Notes: generated by a model from the letters alone, not told the origin. DNA of 64,000 nucleotides from UBA1672 sp964352665 (GCA_964352665.1 CAYGSJ010000001.1:248001-312000); one strand, 5' to 3'. Positions 42,077-51,385 are shown, counted from the first letter of the stretch. Translations and numbers: made by a program.

Positions 42077-44020
42077 ATGAGCAAAGTAATAGGTATTGAC
42101 TTAGGTACTACCAATTCTTGTGTTGCCGTTATGGAAGGCAAAGAACCACGAGTTATTGAAAACTCGGAAGGCTCACGGACTACCCCGTCCATGGTTGCCT
42201 TTACAAAAGACGGTGAACGTCTTGTGGGGCAACCCGCTAAACGCCAAGCCGTTACAAATCCTGGAAATACGCTTTTCGCAATCAAACGTCTGATTGGACG
42301 ACCTTTCGACGATCCACAAGTTCAGGATATGGCCAAAAAGACACCTTTTGATATTATCAAAGGCGATAATGGTGACGCATGGGTCGAGGTAGATGGTGAA
42401 AAATATGCACCATCACAGATTTCAGCCATGGTTCTGCAAAAAATGAAAGAAACAGCAGAAAGCTATCTTGGCGAACCCGTAACCAAAGCGGTTATTACAG
42501 TTCCCGCCTACTTCAACGATTCCCAACGTCAGGCAACAAAAGATGCAGGGAAAATTGCAGGACTAGAAGTAGAGCGTATTATCAATGAACCTACAGCCGC
42601 AGCATTGGCCTACGGCCTTGATAAGCAAACAACAGGTACAATTGTTGTTTATGACCTTGGCGGTGGAACATTTGACGTCTCCATCCTTGAGGTTGGTGAC
42701 GGCGTATTCGAAGTGAAAGCAACCAATGGAGATACATTCCTTGGTGGTGAAGACTTTGATGCAAGGGTTATCGACTATTTAGCCGATGAATTCAAAAAAG
42801 AGCAAGGCATTGATCTGCGTAATGATTCAGTCGCGCTCCAACGTTTAAAAGAAGCCGCGGAAAAAGCCAAGATCGAGCTATCCAGCACTACGCAAACAGA
42901 AGTGAACCTGCCGTTTATTACAGCAGATTCTGCTGGCCCTAAGCACCTACAGATATCACTGAGCCGTGCAAAGCTTGAAAGTATTGTGTCTGACTACATT
43001 AAGCGCACAATTGATCCTGTTAAGGCGGCGCTTAAAGATGCAGGTCTTAAAGCTTCGGAAATAGATGACATTGTTATGGTTGGCGGTATGACCCGCATGC
43101 CTAAAATCATAGAAACAGTGAAAGATTTCTTCGGTAAAGAACCTCATAAGGGCGTTAACCCGGATGAAGTCGTTGCTAATGGTGCGGCTATTCAGGGTGG
43201 TATCTTGCGTGGTGATGTAAAGGACGTTCTGCTTCTTGATGTTACTCCACTGTCACTTGGTATCGAAACGTTAGGTGGTGTGTTTACTCGTTTGATTGAG
43301 AGAAATACAACTATTCCCACCAAGAAATCCCAGGTATTCTCTACGGCCGAAGATAATCAAAATGCTGTGACCATCCGCGTTTTTCAGGGGGAACGTGAAA
43401 TGGCTGCCGATAACAAGCTGCTCGGACAGTTTGATCTTATCGGCATCCCACCTGCACCGCGTGGTGTGCCTCAGGTCGAAGTTACATTCGATATCGACGT
43501 AAACGGTATTGTTAATGTTTCTGCTAAAGATAAGGCTACAAACAAAGAGCAGCAAATCCGTATCCAGGCCTCTGGAGGATTGTCTGATGAGGATATTGAG
43601 CAAATGGTCAAGGATGCCGAAGCCAATGCCGAGACTGACAAGGAACGCCGTGAGGGTGTTGAAGCCCGCAATCAGGCTGAGGCTTTAATTCACTCTACGG
43701 AAAGTTCATTGGAAGATATTGGCGACCAAGTGCCCGAAGATGAAAAACAAAACATTGAATCCGCTATAGCTGACCTTAAAACAGCACTGGAAGGTGGAAT
43801 TGCATCAGACATAAAAGAGAAAAGCGAATCTCTGACGCAGGCCAGTATGAAACTTGGTGAACTCATGTATCGTAAGGCACAGGAGGAAGCAGCAGGAACA
43901 CCTGACAGTGATGTTGAGGATGTTACAGAAGTTTCATCAGATGATGAGGCAACTATAGATGCTGACTTCACAGATCTTGAGATCGAAGAAGACCCCGATG
44001 ATGATCAAAAGTCTGCTTAA
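42077..44020 (+). CDS. dnaK: Chaperone protein DnaK (Hsp70)
   Basis: 647 residues with AGAGGA upstream. Nucleotide-binding motifs IGIDLGTTNSCVAVMEG, IINEPTAAALAYGLD, YDLGGGTFDVSILE and VGGMTRMP are present, as is the linker DVLLLDVTPLSLGIET. A substrate-binding domain and an acidic C-terminal tail (DDDQKSA) follow. It is the centre of the grpE-dnaK-dnaJ block. A hairpin of 9 bp follows the stop codon. Confidence 0.98.
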   Translation: MSKVIGIDLGTTNSCVAVMEGKEPRVIENSEGSRTTPSMVAFTKDGERLVGQPAKRQAVTNPGNTLFAIKRLIGRPFDDPQVQDMAKKTPFDIIKGDNGDAWVEVDGEKYAPSQISAMVLQKMKETAESYLGEPVTKAVITVPAYFNDSQRQATKDAGKIAGLEVERIINEPTAAALAYGLDKQTTGTIVVYDLGGGTFDVSILEVGDGVFEVKATNGDTFLGGEDFDARVIDYLADEFKKEQGIDLRNDSVALQRLKEAAEKAKIELSSTTQTEVNLPFITADSAGPKHLQISLSRAKLESIVSDYIKRTIDPVKAALKDAGLKASEIDDIVMVGGMTRMPKIIETVKDFFGKEPHKGVNPDEVVANGAAIQGGILRGDVKDVLLLDVTPLSLGIETLGGVFTRLIERNTTIPTKKSQVFSTAEDNQNAVTIRVFQGEREMAADNKLLGQFDLIGIPPAPRGVPQVEVTFDIDVNGIVNVSAKDKATNKEQQIRIQASGGLSDEDIEQMVKDAEANAETDKERREGVEARNQAEALIHSTESSLEDIGDQVPEDEKQNIESAIADLKTALEGGIASDIKEKSESLTQASMKLGELMYRKAQEEAAGTPDSDVEDVTEVSSDDEATIDADFTDLEIEEDPDDDQKSA

Positions 44021-44040
44021 ATAACTAATTAATGTAATCT

Positions 44041-44070
44041 AGGGCACCAAAACGCAACTTCTGGTGCCCT
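44041..44070 (+). terminator. Hairpin between dnaK and dnaJ
   Basis: A perfect 9-bp stem AGGGCACCA / TGGTGCCCT with a 12-nt loop, 20 bp after the dnaK stop. Only TT follows, so it is more likely a partial terminator or mRNA-processing/stability element that lowers dnaJ relative to dnaK than a full terminator. Confidence 0.5.
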
Positions 44071-44094
44071 TAATGCGCAGATAAGGCACGGCCC

Positions 44095-45249
44095 ATGTCA
44101 AACAAAGATTTTTATGAGCTATTAGGGATTGAGCGATCAGCAAATGCTGATGAAATCAAAAAAGCATATCGCAAACTAGCGATGAAATATCACCCTGACC
44201 AGAATAAAGATAACCCCGAGGCAGAAGAAAAATTCAAAGAGATCAACGAGGCATACGATATCCTCAAAGATGAACAAAAACGCTCTGCTTACGATCGTTA
44301 CGGCCCTTCTGCTTTTGATGGAAGCATGGGATCGGGAGGTTTCTCTGCCGGAGGTGGTATGGGAGGCGCAGCCTTCTCTGATATCTTCGAAGATATGTTC
44401 GGCGACTTTATGGGGAGCGGCGGTGGACGACGTGGAAACGGCACTGCGCGTGGTTCAGACATACAATATACCGTCGAACTGACACTGGAAGAGTCCTATA
44501 AAGGTAAAGAAGCAACTATAAAAATACCTGTAAATGACTCTTGCGATTCCTGTGAGGGTTCTGGCGCAGAAAAAGGAACATCTGCAGAAAAATGTGGTAC
44601 TTGCGATGGAAATGGCCGCGTCAGACAGCAACAAGGTTTCTTTACAATCGAACGCACATGCCCCACTTGCCATGGGCAAGGGACATTCATTAAGAATGCC
44701 TGTAAGACGTGTGGCGGTGCAGGACGGCTCAAGAAAAATAAAACGCTAAAGGTCAAAATTCCGGCCGGCGTTGAAACAGGACGGCGCATACGCCTGAGCG
44801 GTGAAGGTGAAGCCGGCCTTCGAGGCGGGCCACGCGGTGATCTTTATGTCATGCTGAATGTAAAACCACATAAATTGTTTCAGCGGGACGGGGCAAATCT
44901 TTATTGTCGTGTTCCCATCACTGTAACACGCGCGGCTCTAGGCGGCGAAATCGAAGTGCCCACCATCGAGGGTAAGCGCGCCAGCGTCAAGATTCCTTCG
45001 GGAACACAAACAGGGCAACAATTCAGATTGCGCGGCAAGGGAATGAAAGTGCTGCGCTCCGATGCAAAAGGTGATATGTATATCGAGATTTTTGTTGAGA
45101 CTCCTGTAAACCTAAATAAAAAGCAACAGGATATTTTGCGTGATCTTGATAAGTCTATGGGAGACGTGAAAACAGCAAATAAAAACTCTCCGGAATCGAG
45201 TGGTTTTTTTCAAAAAATCAGAGAATTCTGGGACGATTTAAGTGAATAA
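44095..45249 (+). CDS. dnaJ: Chaperone protein DnaJ (type I Hsp40)
   Basis: 384 residues. The J domain has the HPD motif (MKYHPDQNK), followed by a Gly/Phe-rich linker and four zinc-finger repeats CxxCxGxG (CDSCEGSG, CGTCDGNG, CPTCHGQG, CKTCGGAG) in the middle. The C-terminal client-binding domains follow. It delivers clients to DnaK and stimulates its ATPase. It lies 74 bp after dnaK, across the hairpin at 44041. Confidence 0.98.
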   Translation: MSNKDFYELLGIERSANADEIKKAYRKLAMKYHPDQNKDNPEAEEKFKEINEAYDILKDEQKRSAYDRYGPSAFDGSMGSGGFSAGGGMGGAAFSDIFEDMFGDFMGSGGGRRGNGTARGSDIQYTVELTLEESYKGKEATIKIPVNDSCDSCEGSGAEKGTSAEKCGTCDGNGRVRQQQGFFTIERTCPTCHGQGTFIKNACKTCGGAGRLKKNKTLKVKIPAGVETGRRIRLSGEGEAGLRGGPRGDLYVMLNVKPHKLFQRDGANLYCRVPITVTRAALGGEIEVPTIEGKRASVKIPSGTQTGQQFRLRGKGMKVLRSDAKGDMYIEIFVETPVNLNKKQQDILRDLDKSMGDVKTANKNSPESSGFFQKIREFWDDLSE

Positions 45250-45267
45250 ACAAGGTAAGGCCTAGAA

Positions 45268-46041
45268 ATGAAAATCGGAGTCGTAGGTGCTAACGGACGT
45301 GTAGGACAACTCATCATAAAAGAGTTGCAATCCGGTGCTTGGCAACCCCATGAATTGGAACTGTCCGGAGGTTCGGTACGCAGCTTACCCGATATCCCTG
45401 AAGATTATTTTGTGACTGATAACGAAGCCGAGCTTTTTGTGAAATCCGATATCATCATTGATTTTACACTGCCGGAAGGCACTAGAAATCACGCAAAACT
45501 TGCGGCTGAACATAAAAAGACTCTGATTGTTGGCACAACCGGATTAACGGTTGATGACGAAAATATACTAAAACAGGCTGCTGAAAAAACACCGATTATC
45601 TATGCTGCTAATATGAGTGTAGGCGTTAACCTCCTTTTAGCTTTGGTTGAAAAGGCGGCATCACGTTTAGATCCAGAATGGGATATTGAGATTTTTGAAT
45701 CACACCACAAATACAAAGTTGATGCTCCTTCTGGGACAGCTCTAGCCCTAGGGCGTGCCGCTGCCACAGGGCGTGGGAACAGTCTGGAAAACCTCGGTGA
45801 ATACAAGAGACATGGAACAATAGGCGCACGCGAATCGGGTAAAATCGGCTTTTCAGTTGCCCGCGGTGGTGATGTTGTCGGCGACCACACTGCCTTTTTC
45901 TTCAGTGACGGCGAGCGGCTTGAGCTTACGCATAAGGCAACCAACAGAACGTTATTTGCAAAAGGAGCATTACGCGCAGCAATATGGAGCAAAGGAAAAG
46001 AACCTGGCCTTTATTCTATGCGCGATGTGCTGGACTTATAA
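45268..46041 (+). CDS. dapB: 4-hydroxy-tetrahydrodipicolinate reductase
   Basis: 257 residues. NAD(P)H enzyme of lysine and diaminopimelate synthesis. GANGRVGQLI nucleotide motif, GTTGLT and the active-site signature ESHHKYKVDAPSGTALALG are clear. It follows dnaJ after 18 bp, the dnaJ-dapB order seen in many alphaproteobacteria. Its end overlaps the stop of the convergent ogt-type gene. Confidence 0.94.
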   Translation: MKIGVVGANGRVGQLIIKELQSGAWQPHELELSGGSVRSLPDIPEDYFVTDNEAELFVKSDIIIDFTLPEGTRNHAKLAAEHKKTLIVGTTGLTVDDENILKQAAEKTPIIYAANMSVGVNLLLALVEKAASRLDPEWDIEIFESHHKYKVDAPSGTALALGRAAATGRGNSLENLGEYKRHGTIGARESGKIGFSVARGGDVVGDHTAFFFSDGERLELTHKATNRTLFAKGALRAAIWSKGKEPGLYSMRDVLDL

Positions 46042-46548
46042 ATCAATCGGAGCATCTTCTGCATTTAAGATATCTCTCTTAAGATCAACACCCCAGCCAA
46101 AATTACCAATATTTCCAGATTTTTGAACAACGCGGTGGCACGGCACTACTAATGAAACAGGATTCGTTCCTACAGCGCTCCCCACTGCTCTTGACGCCTT
46201 CGGCCTGCCAATATCATTTGCGATATCCGCATAGGTCTTCACATCGCCTTTACGAATGCGCAGCAGAGACTGCCAAACAGATTTTTGAAAGGATGTGCCA
46301 CGTAAATCCAGTGAAATTCGAGGCTCTTCCCCCTCTCTCCAAGCACGTAGAATTGTGTCCCCTATCCGTTTCATAGCCGCGTCACTACGAACAAACTCTG
46401 CTCCGGGGAAATGCTTAATCATGCGGTCATATCCGTTTCCTTTATATCCCTCAACCATAAAACCTAGCCAGCACAAGCCGTGCCCGCTTTGTGCCAGAAC
46501 CATCTTTCCTAACGGAGACCCATAAAAGCCGTATGTAATTTTTTCCAT
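46036..46548 (-). CDS. Methylated-DNA-protein-cysteine methyltransferase (Ogt/Ada C-terminal type)
   Basis: 170 residues from the ATG at 46548; a longer frame upstream to 46704 overlaps nth and lacks a plausible start. The acceptor motif VPCHRVV with the alkyl-accepting Cys is intact, in the context GTNPVSLVVPCHRVVQKSG, and the N-terminal segment SPLGKMVLAQSGHGLCWLGF matches the family. It removes O6-alkylguanine in one suicidal transfer. It is divergent from nth. Confidence 0.9.
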   Translation of the reverse strand: MEKITYGFYGSPLGKMVLAQSGHGLCWLGFMVEGYKGNGYDRMIKHFPGAEFVRSDAAMKRIGDTILRAWREGEEPRISLDLRGTSFQKSVWQSLLRIRKGDVKTYADIANDIGRPKASRAVGSAVGTNPVSLVVPCHRVVQKSGNIGNFGWGVDLKRDILNAEDAPIDL

Positions 46549-46581
46549 GACTTGTCCTTTCAGTATTGCTATCAGACTACT

Positions 46582-47214
46582 ATGAAAACAGAAAACGTAC
46601 ACGAATTTTTTAGACGATTGCACGAAATAGACCCTGAGCCCAAAAGTGATCTGGAATATACGAATTTCTATACTTTGTTGGTTGCTGTTGTCCTCTCTGC
46701 ACAAGCCACTGATGCTGGAGTAAACAAGGCAACAAAGGCACTTTTTATGGTGGCAGATACTCCTTCGAAAATGGTGGAGCTTGGCCTTGAACCTCTAAAG
46801 ACATACATAAAAACCATTGGTCTTTATAACAATAAGGCTAAAAATGTTATTGCTTTATCAGAAGCGCTTTTAAAAAATCATAATGGTGAAATACCAAATA
46901 CACGTGAAGAACTTATGTCTTTACCGGGTGTGGGTAGAAAAACTGCTAATGTTGTTCTCAACGTCGCTTTTCATCAACCAACCATGGCCGTCGACACCCA
47001 TATCTTCCGCGTATCAAATCGCACTGGTCTTGCTCCTGGAAAAAATCCTGATGCTGTTGAGCAAGCACTTCTTAAAGCCGTGCCAGAAGAATTTGCACTT
47101 CACGCCCATCATTGGCTTATTCTGCTCGGGCGCTATACATGCAAAGCGCGCAAGCCTGACTGCAATAAATGCCCTGTCTTTGATCTTTGCGGCTTCAAAG
47201 AGAAAACAGCATAA
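46582..47214 (+). CDS. nth: Endonuclease III (DNA glycosylase/AP lyase)
   Basis: 210 residues from the ATG at 46582; an upstream TTG at 46552 is not preferred. The helix-hairpin-helix LPGVGRKTANVVLNVAF carries the catalytic Lys, and the catalytic Asp is in AVDTHIFRVSNR. The C-terminal [4Fe-4S] motif is Cys-x6-Cys-x2-Cys-x5-Cys. It removes oxidised pyrimidines. It ends just before a bidirectional hairpin terminator shared with the bactofilin gene. Confidence 0.94.
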   Translation: MKTENVHEFFRRLHEIDPEPKSDLEYTNFYTLLVAVVLSAQATDAGVNKATKALFMVADTPSKMVELGLEPLKTYIKTIGLYNNKAKNVIALSEALLKNHNGEIPNTREELMSLPGVGRKTANVVLNVAFHQPTMAVDTHIFRVSNRTGLAPGKNPDAVEQALLKAVPEEFALHAHHWLILLGRYTCKARKPDCNKCPVFDLCGFKEKTA

Positions 47215-47216
47215 GA

Positions 47217-47242
47217 AAAGCCGGACATTAAAGCCCGGCTTT
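47217..47242. terminator. Bidirectional hairpin terminator
   Basis: A perfect 8-bp stem AAAGCCGG / CCGGCTTT with a 10-nt loop. On the minus strand it is followed by TTTTCTTA, giving a good terminator for the bactofilin gene; on the plus strand it follows nth. Confidence 0.65.
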
Positions 47243-47288
47243 GTTAGTCAGGGATAGATGCTAATGCATCAACGCCCTCTTATCAGTA

Positions 47289-48164
47289 CTACCGATAAGT
47301 GTCGCGCGCCCTCGAAAACAGACCACTCTCTGTGTTCGCAGGCTCCCTGCTATGCTTTTTTCCTTCGGTTTCCTTAGGCTTTGCCATGTTTGAAGCCTCT
47401 GACCCAGCGCGATATTTATCAACGCTCTTAGGATCAACATTACCCTTCAAAGGAGTCATGCGACCATCGATCAAAGCACCGGATTCTACCTCCAGCTCTC
47501 TATAAGCAATCGATCCGGTGATAACACCCGAAGCTTTCAATGTTAGGCGACCATTTACCGTGATGTCTCCCTCGAAACGTCCAGCGATTGTTGCTTCTTC
47601 GATTTCAACAGTGCCGTAAAAAGTACCTGACTCGGCAATCTCGAGAAGCTTTGCACCTTTCAATGCAGCTTCAACCGTGCCTTCAACCATCAAATGGTCA
47701 CAGGCTTCGATCTCACCCGACATGTTGATACCACGACCAATTGTCAGAACACGATCTCCGGCTGAATATGGATCAGATGGTGCCTGAGGAGGTGTGTAAG
47801 AAGATGCCGCACCTGAGTAAGATCCCGGATAACCAGTTCCTGTACTGGCAATAGAAGGTTGATAACTCCCTCTTGTTGGTAACTTCTCGCTTACAGAATC
47901 TTCTTCTGTATCTTGTCCGTATCTTTTGACGGTTTCCGCCTCTTCTCTCTTTGCCATAGCTGTGGTCTCTTCCTGCTTTTTTGATTGAATTTTTCCGTAT
48001 GATAATCCTTGCGAGCGCTCCTGCTTCTCTTCTACTACAGTATTGCCGTCCTTTGCCTCGGGAACAGATGTATGGCGTGGCTCTTGTTGCTGGTAAAGAC
48101 TGTCTGTGTCTTGTTGTTTTTGTTGTTCAGCAGTCTGAACTTCTGATTTGACTCGATGAAACAT
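47289..48164 (-). CDS. Bactofilin-like polymer-forming cytoskeletal protein
   Basis: 291 residues. The first 130 or so are Gln/Lys/Glu/Ser-rich and likely disordered. The bactofilin beta-helix domain then runs from about 142 (VLTIGRGINMSGEIEACDHLMVEGTVEA) through regular beta turns (TFYGTVEIEEATIAGRFEGDITVNGRLTLKASGVITGSI) to about 250. A short basic tail follows. Bactofilins form filaments that place cell-envelope machinery. Bactofilins are often next to M23 peptidases; here it lies between nth and uvrC. Confidence 0.88.
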   Translation of the reverse strand: MFHRVKSEVQTAEQQKQQDTDSLYQQQEPRHTSVPEAKDGNTVVEEKQERSQGLSYGKIQSKKQEETTAMAKREEAETVKRYGQDTEEDSVSEKLPTRGSYQPSIASTGTGYPGSYSGAASSYTPPQAPSDPYSAGDRVLTIGRGINMSGEIEACDHLMVEGTVEAALKGAKLLEIAESGTFYGTVEIEEATIAGRFEGDITVNGRLTLKASGVITGSIAYRELEVESGALIDGRMTPLKGNVDPKSVDKYRAGSEASNMAKPKETEGKKHSREPANTESGLFSRARDTYR

Positions 48165-48374
48165 TTTCGAACACCTCTCATAGAATATTTAGAGTCCAGC
48201 ACACACACAAGTATGTACCAAATTTGTTATAAATCATGACTGAATTGGAAAAAACGTTATCACGACCATTCCGGTGCTGCAAGAACTGATTCGGAGTTTT
48301 CCCCAAACAAACGACCATCATTTTGATTTATCACAAAATTAATTTTTTGAATGATTTTTTTATAGAATTTACGA

Positions 48375-50231
48375 TTAATCACCATGGAAGTAATCGTATA
48401 TTTTTTGTGCTAAAGCCTTCGAAATACCCTCGACCTTTGCAAGATCTTTAACACCCGCCGCTTCGACTGCCTTTGCTGATCCAAAGTGCAGCAAAAGTGA
48501 CTTTTTCCGCTTTGCTCCGACACCCCCGATCTCATCTAGAGAAGAGGCTTTGATTTCTTTTGAGCGTCTTGCTCTATGACTGCCCACAGCAAATCTATGC
48601 GCTTCATCCCGCAGTCTTTGAAGATAATGAAGTACAGGATCATCCGGCGACAATTGAAACGGGCTTTTGCCCAACATAAAAAACTTTTCCCGGCCAGCAT
48701 TTCTGTCTGGCCCTTTTGCAATTGCCACAACTGTAATCTGATCAAGAATTCCTGCATCCTCCAAAGTATCTTTAGCAGCATTTAGCTGTCCCAGCCCTCC
48801 ATCAATCAAAACCAATTCCGGCCAATTTCTCGAATCATCGCCCCCCTCTTTCAGCATATTCTTAAAACGGCGCGATAAAACTTCGCGCATCATGCCATAA
48901 TCATCAGAGGCCTTTGCGACTTTAATATTAAATTTTCTGTATGATTTTTTCTCGAAACCAGTCTCCCCCTCAACAATCATGGCCCCCACCATATTCGTAC
49001 CGGAAATGTGACTGTTGTCATAAACTTCTATGCGCGCAGGAATATCATCCATGTCAAAAAGCTCCATAACGCCCTCCCTTAAAATACGCCTGCTCGCAGA
49101 CTGCGAACGGCTTCTCTTTAGAGATTCTTGCGCATTTTTGTTAACAAGATCGATGAGGTTTTTGTACTTTCCGCGTTTTGGAACAGAAATTGAAACCGAG
49201 TTAAGCGCCCTCTCCGCTAGTGCTTGTTCCAGCAAGTTACTGTCATCAACATTATGGTTTAGTATGATTTTTGGCGGTACTGATTTCCCTTGATAGAACT
49301 GCGCCAAAAAAGCAGAAAGAATGGTGCTTTCATCTTCCTCCTCATGATGACGAGGGAAATAGGACCTGTTCCCTAGATTGCGCCCACCCCGGTAGAAAAA
49401 AACCTCAACACATGATTCCCCACCTTCTTTTGTAATAGCGATTAAATCAGCATCCCCTACATCAAGGTTCATTTCATGCGTGCTCTGTATCGATGTTAAC
49501 GCACGGATACGATCACGAAACTGTGCAGCCTTCTCGTAGTCTGTGTTTTTGCTGGCCTGTTTCATTTTTTGTGTAAGTCTGTCCTGAACCTCCCTGCTTT
49601 TCCCATTCATGAATTCCCGGGCTCCCTGTACTTGTTCGAGATACTCCTCTTTTGTGCTATATCCGACACATGGGGCAGTACATCTTTTTATATGATATTG
49701 AAGACATGGTCTGGATCTGTTTTGAAAATAGCTATCATTGCAATTCCTCAAAAGGAAAGCACGTTGCAGAATGGTAATTGTTCTGTTGACATCGCCGGCA
49801 CTGGGAAATGGCCCGAAATATTCTCCTTTAATATTTCTAGCACCTCTATGTTTTAAAATCTGCGGAAACTCATGGTCAGTTCTTAAAACGATATAAGGAA
49901 AGGATTTATCATCGCGAAGTAGAATATTAAAAGGCGGCCGATACCTCTTTATAAGATCCGCTTCGAGCAAAAGAGCATCTGCCTCGGTGCTTGTATTCAC
50001 AAACTCCATGCTGGCTGTCATCGAAACCATATGCTTCAAACGATAGGGTAAATTTTCAAACTGTGTGTAGGAAGATACACGTTTTTTCAGGGCCTTGGCT
50101 TTTCCAACGTATAAAACATCACCAGATGCTGACACCATCCTGTATACGCCAGGGCTAACAGGCAAAGACCTAACATACGCCCTGATTGTTTCCACACCTT
50201 TTTCGATAGATGATTTTGTAACGCTCGACAT
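48375..50231 (-). CDS. uvrC: Excinuclease ABC subunit C
   Basis: 618 residues. Nucleotide excision repair nuclease. The N-terminal GIY-YIG domain shows SPGVYRMVSASGDVLYVGKAKALKKRVSSY. Then come a Cys-containing region (CLQYHIKRCTAPCVG), the UVR motif (KQASKNTDYEKAAQFRDRI), the RNase H-like second nuclease domain and a C-terminal helix-hairpin-helix pair. Length is normal. It is divergent from the pentapeptide gene across 282 bp. Confidence 0.96.
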   Translation of the reverse strand: MSSVTKSSIEKGVETIRAYVRSLPVSPGVYRMVSASGDVLYVGKAKALKKRVSSYTQFENLPYRLKHMVSMTASMEFVNTSTEADALLLEADLIKRYRPPFNILLRDDKSFPYIVLRTDHEFPQILKHRGARNIKGEYFGPFPSAGDVNRTITILQRAFLLRNCNDSYFQNRSRPCLQYHIKRCTAPCVGYSTKEEYLEQVQGAREFMNGKSREVQDRLTQKMKQASKNTDYEKAAQFRDRIRALTSIQSTHEMNLDVGDADLIAITKEGGESCVEVFFYRGGRNLGNRSYFPRHHEEEDESTILSAFLAQFYQGKSVPPKIILNHNVDDSNLLEQALAERALNSVSISVPKRGKYKNLIDLVNKNAQESLKRSRSQSASRRILREGVMELFDMDDIPARIEVYDNSHISGTNMVGAMIVEGETGFEKKSYRKFNIKVAKASDDYGMMREVLSRRFKNMLKEGGDDSRNWPELVLIDGGLGQLNAAKDTLEDAGILDQITVVAIAKGPDRNAGREKFFMLGKSPFQLSPDDPVLHYLQRLRDEAHRFAVGSHRARRSKEIKASSLDEIGGVGAKRKKSLLLHFGSAKAVEAAGVKDLAKVEGISKALAQKIYDYFHGD

Positions 50232-50450
50232 GCAACATTTATAGTCGATTTAACAAAAGAATGAAGCATTAACTTTGCCTGCAATCTTTGGTTACACTTT
50301 GTATAAAACCCATCTTGCAGAAAATATCTGACTACGTGAATGCTCACATCATATATACTTAGGTATACCATTCCTGCACAGTATATTTATTATTTTTCAA
50401 ATAGTTAGATAAAAATCAACTTATAGGTGATATTTTTATAGAAAATAAGT

Positions 50451-50489
50451 TTGACAATAATCTTTTTTTTATGTCAACACTAATGACAT
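50451..50489 (+). promoter_or_regulatory. Promoter with overlapping TGACA-type dyads upstream of the pentapeptide gene
   Basis: A consensus -35 TTGACA at 50451-50456. ATGTCA at 50471-50476 and TGACAT at 50484-50489 form an inverted repeat, and TGTCAA (50472-50477) is also the inverse of the -35 box. The dyads overlap the -10 and start region, so a repressor operator is plausible. No strong -10 is seen. Confidence 0.35.
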
Positions 50490-50513
50490 TCTAAATTGTG
50501 TGGGGAAAATAAA

Positions 50514-51176
50514 ATGAAGTATTTTGAATTAAAAAAACATACCGACAACTCGGAACTCTTTTCTGGAAACTATCCTTCTTTTATTAAATGCCTTGAAGAT
50601 GCTGTCGATAAAAAAGTCGATTTATCGCACATCAATCTTCAAAACAAAAATCTATCTAATGCAAATCTGGACAATGCCCGAATGCCATTTGCAAACTTCA
50701 CTGGCTCTAATTTGACTGGCGCAAATCTATCGGAGTCCACCTTAACCTCGGCTATATTCCTCAATTGCTCCTTGTACAATGCATGCTTCTCGTATTCATG
50801 CTTAAGCAATTCTGATTTCAGAGGCGCGCATTTTGGTGCAACATTAATTGATGGCGCCAACAAGCAAAACAGCTTGTTTTCAACTCTGTCCTGCTTTGAT
50901 CTTGACTTCGGCTTTGCGCGTCATATGGATGGATGCATCTTTATGTCAACCGATGGAACACTGCATAAAATGTCCCAATGCCCTATTATTCTGAAAGGCT
51001 TCCTGAATACGCATATCATTATTTTTGACTGCTCCGTTAAAATAGGCGTCAAAAATTTTCCTAGATCGGTGCTGCCGGCCTTGGTTGATATGATTGGCTC
51101 ACGTATTAAGCTAAAACATTTTTGTCAGGACCCGCTTACACAAGATTGTCTGGAAGACATGAAAAATATGGCTTAA
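50514..51176 (+). CDS. Pentapeptide-repeat protein
   Basis: 220 residues from the ATG at 50514 with GGGGAAA upstream. Residues about 38-117 form pentapeptide repeats of the A(D/N)LxX type (NLSNANLDNARMPFANFTGSNLTGANLSEST, and later SDFRGAHFGATLIDGA), folding as a right-handed beta-helix. A C-terminal domain of about 95 residues contains many Cys (e.g. SCFDLDFGFARHMDGC, CSVKIGVKNFP). Function unknown; some relatives are linked to mobile DNA or to gyrase protection. It lies directly upstream of the tRNA-Leu island. Confidence 0.8.
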   Translation: MKYFELKKHTDNSELFSGNYPSFIKCLEDAVDKKVDLSHINLQNKNLSNANLDNARMPFANFTGSNLTGANLSESTLTSAIFLNCSLYNACFSYSCLSNSDFRGAHFGATLIDGANKQNSLFSTLSCFDLDFGFARHMDGCIFMSTDGTLHKMSQCPIILKGFLNTHIIIFDCSVKIGVKNFPRSVLPALVDMIGSRIKLKHFCQDPLTQDCLEDMKNMA

Positions 51177-51192
51177 ACCGGTTTTTAAGAGA

Positions 51193-51221
51193 TTGCATCT
51201 CGCAAATAACTACATTATATA
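51193..51221 (+). promoter_or_regulatory. Predicted promoter for tRNA-Leu
   Basis: TTGCAT at 51193-51198, a 17-bp spacer and TATATA at 51216-51221. It would start transcription near 51228, about 35 nt before the mature tRNA, but a terminator-like hairpin lies in between (51226-51260). Confidence 0.45.
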
Positions 51222-51225
51222 GTTT

Positions 51226-51260
51226 CAGGTGCTCGAACATTATTGAGCGCCTGTTCTTTT
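51226..51260 (+). terminator. Hairpin between the pentapeptide gene and tRNA-Leu
   Basis: CAGGTGCTC / GAGCGCCTG (9 bp with one G-T pair) and a 10-nt loop, followed by TTCTTTT. It is terminator-like for the upstream pentapeptide gene, or a processing signal in the tRNA leader. It ends 2 bp before the tRNA. Confidence 0.5.
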
Positions 51261-51262
51261 AA

Positions 51263-51348
51263 GGGCCCGTGGCGGAATGGTAGACGCTGCAGACTTAAAA
51301 TCTGTTGTCCGTATGGACGTGCCGGTTCGAGCCCGGCCGGGCCCACCA
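51263..51348 (+). tRNA. tRNA-Leu (anticodon TAA)
   Basis: 86 nt with encoded CCA. Acceptor GGGCCCG pairs with CGGGCCC. The D-arm GCGGAATGGTAGACGC is typical of class II tRNA-Leu. The anticodon loop CTTAAAA carries TAA, with stem GCAGA / TCTGT. A long variable arm follows (TGTCC..GGACG) and the T-arm is CCGG-TTCGAGC-CCGG. The 3' 57 nt are duplicated at 56656-56712, marking an insertion site. Confidence 0.95.
51292..51348 (+). repeat. Left attachment repeat (attL) within tRNA-Leu
   Basis: 57 bp, identical in 55 positions to 56656-56712. It spans the anticodon loop to the CCA end. The two differences are in the T-loop (G at 51329 and C at 51332, here GAGC; AAGT in the distal copy) and preserve pairing, so the 3' end of the tRNA here was probably supplied by the element. 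Confidence 0.9.
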
Positions 51349-51385
51349 ATACTTTCCAAGAATTTGCCAAACCCCAAAACGCCAC

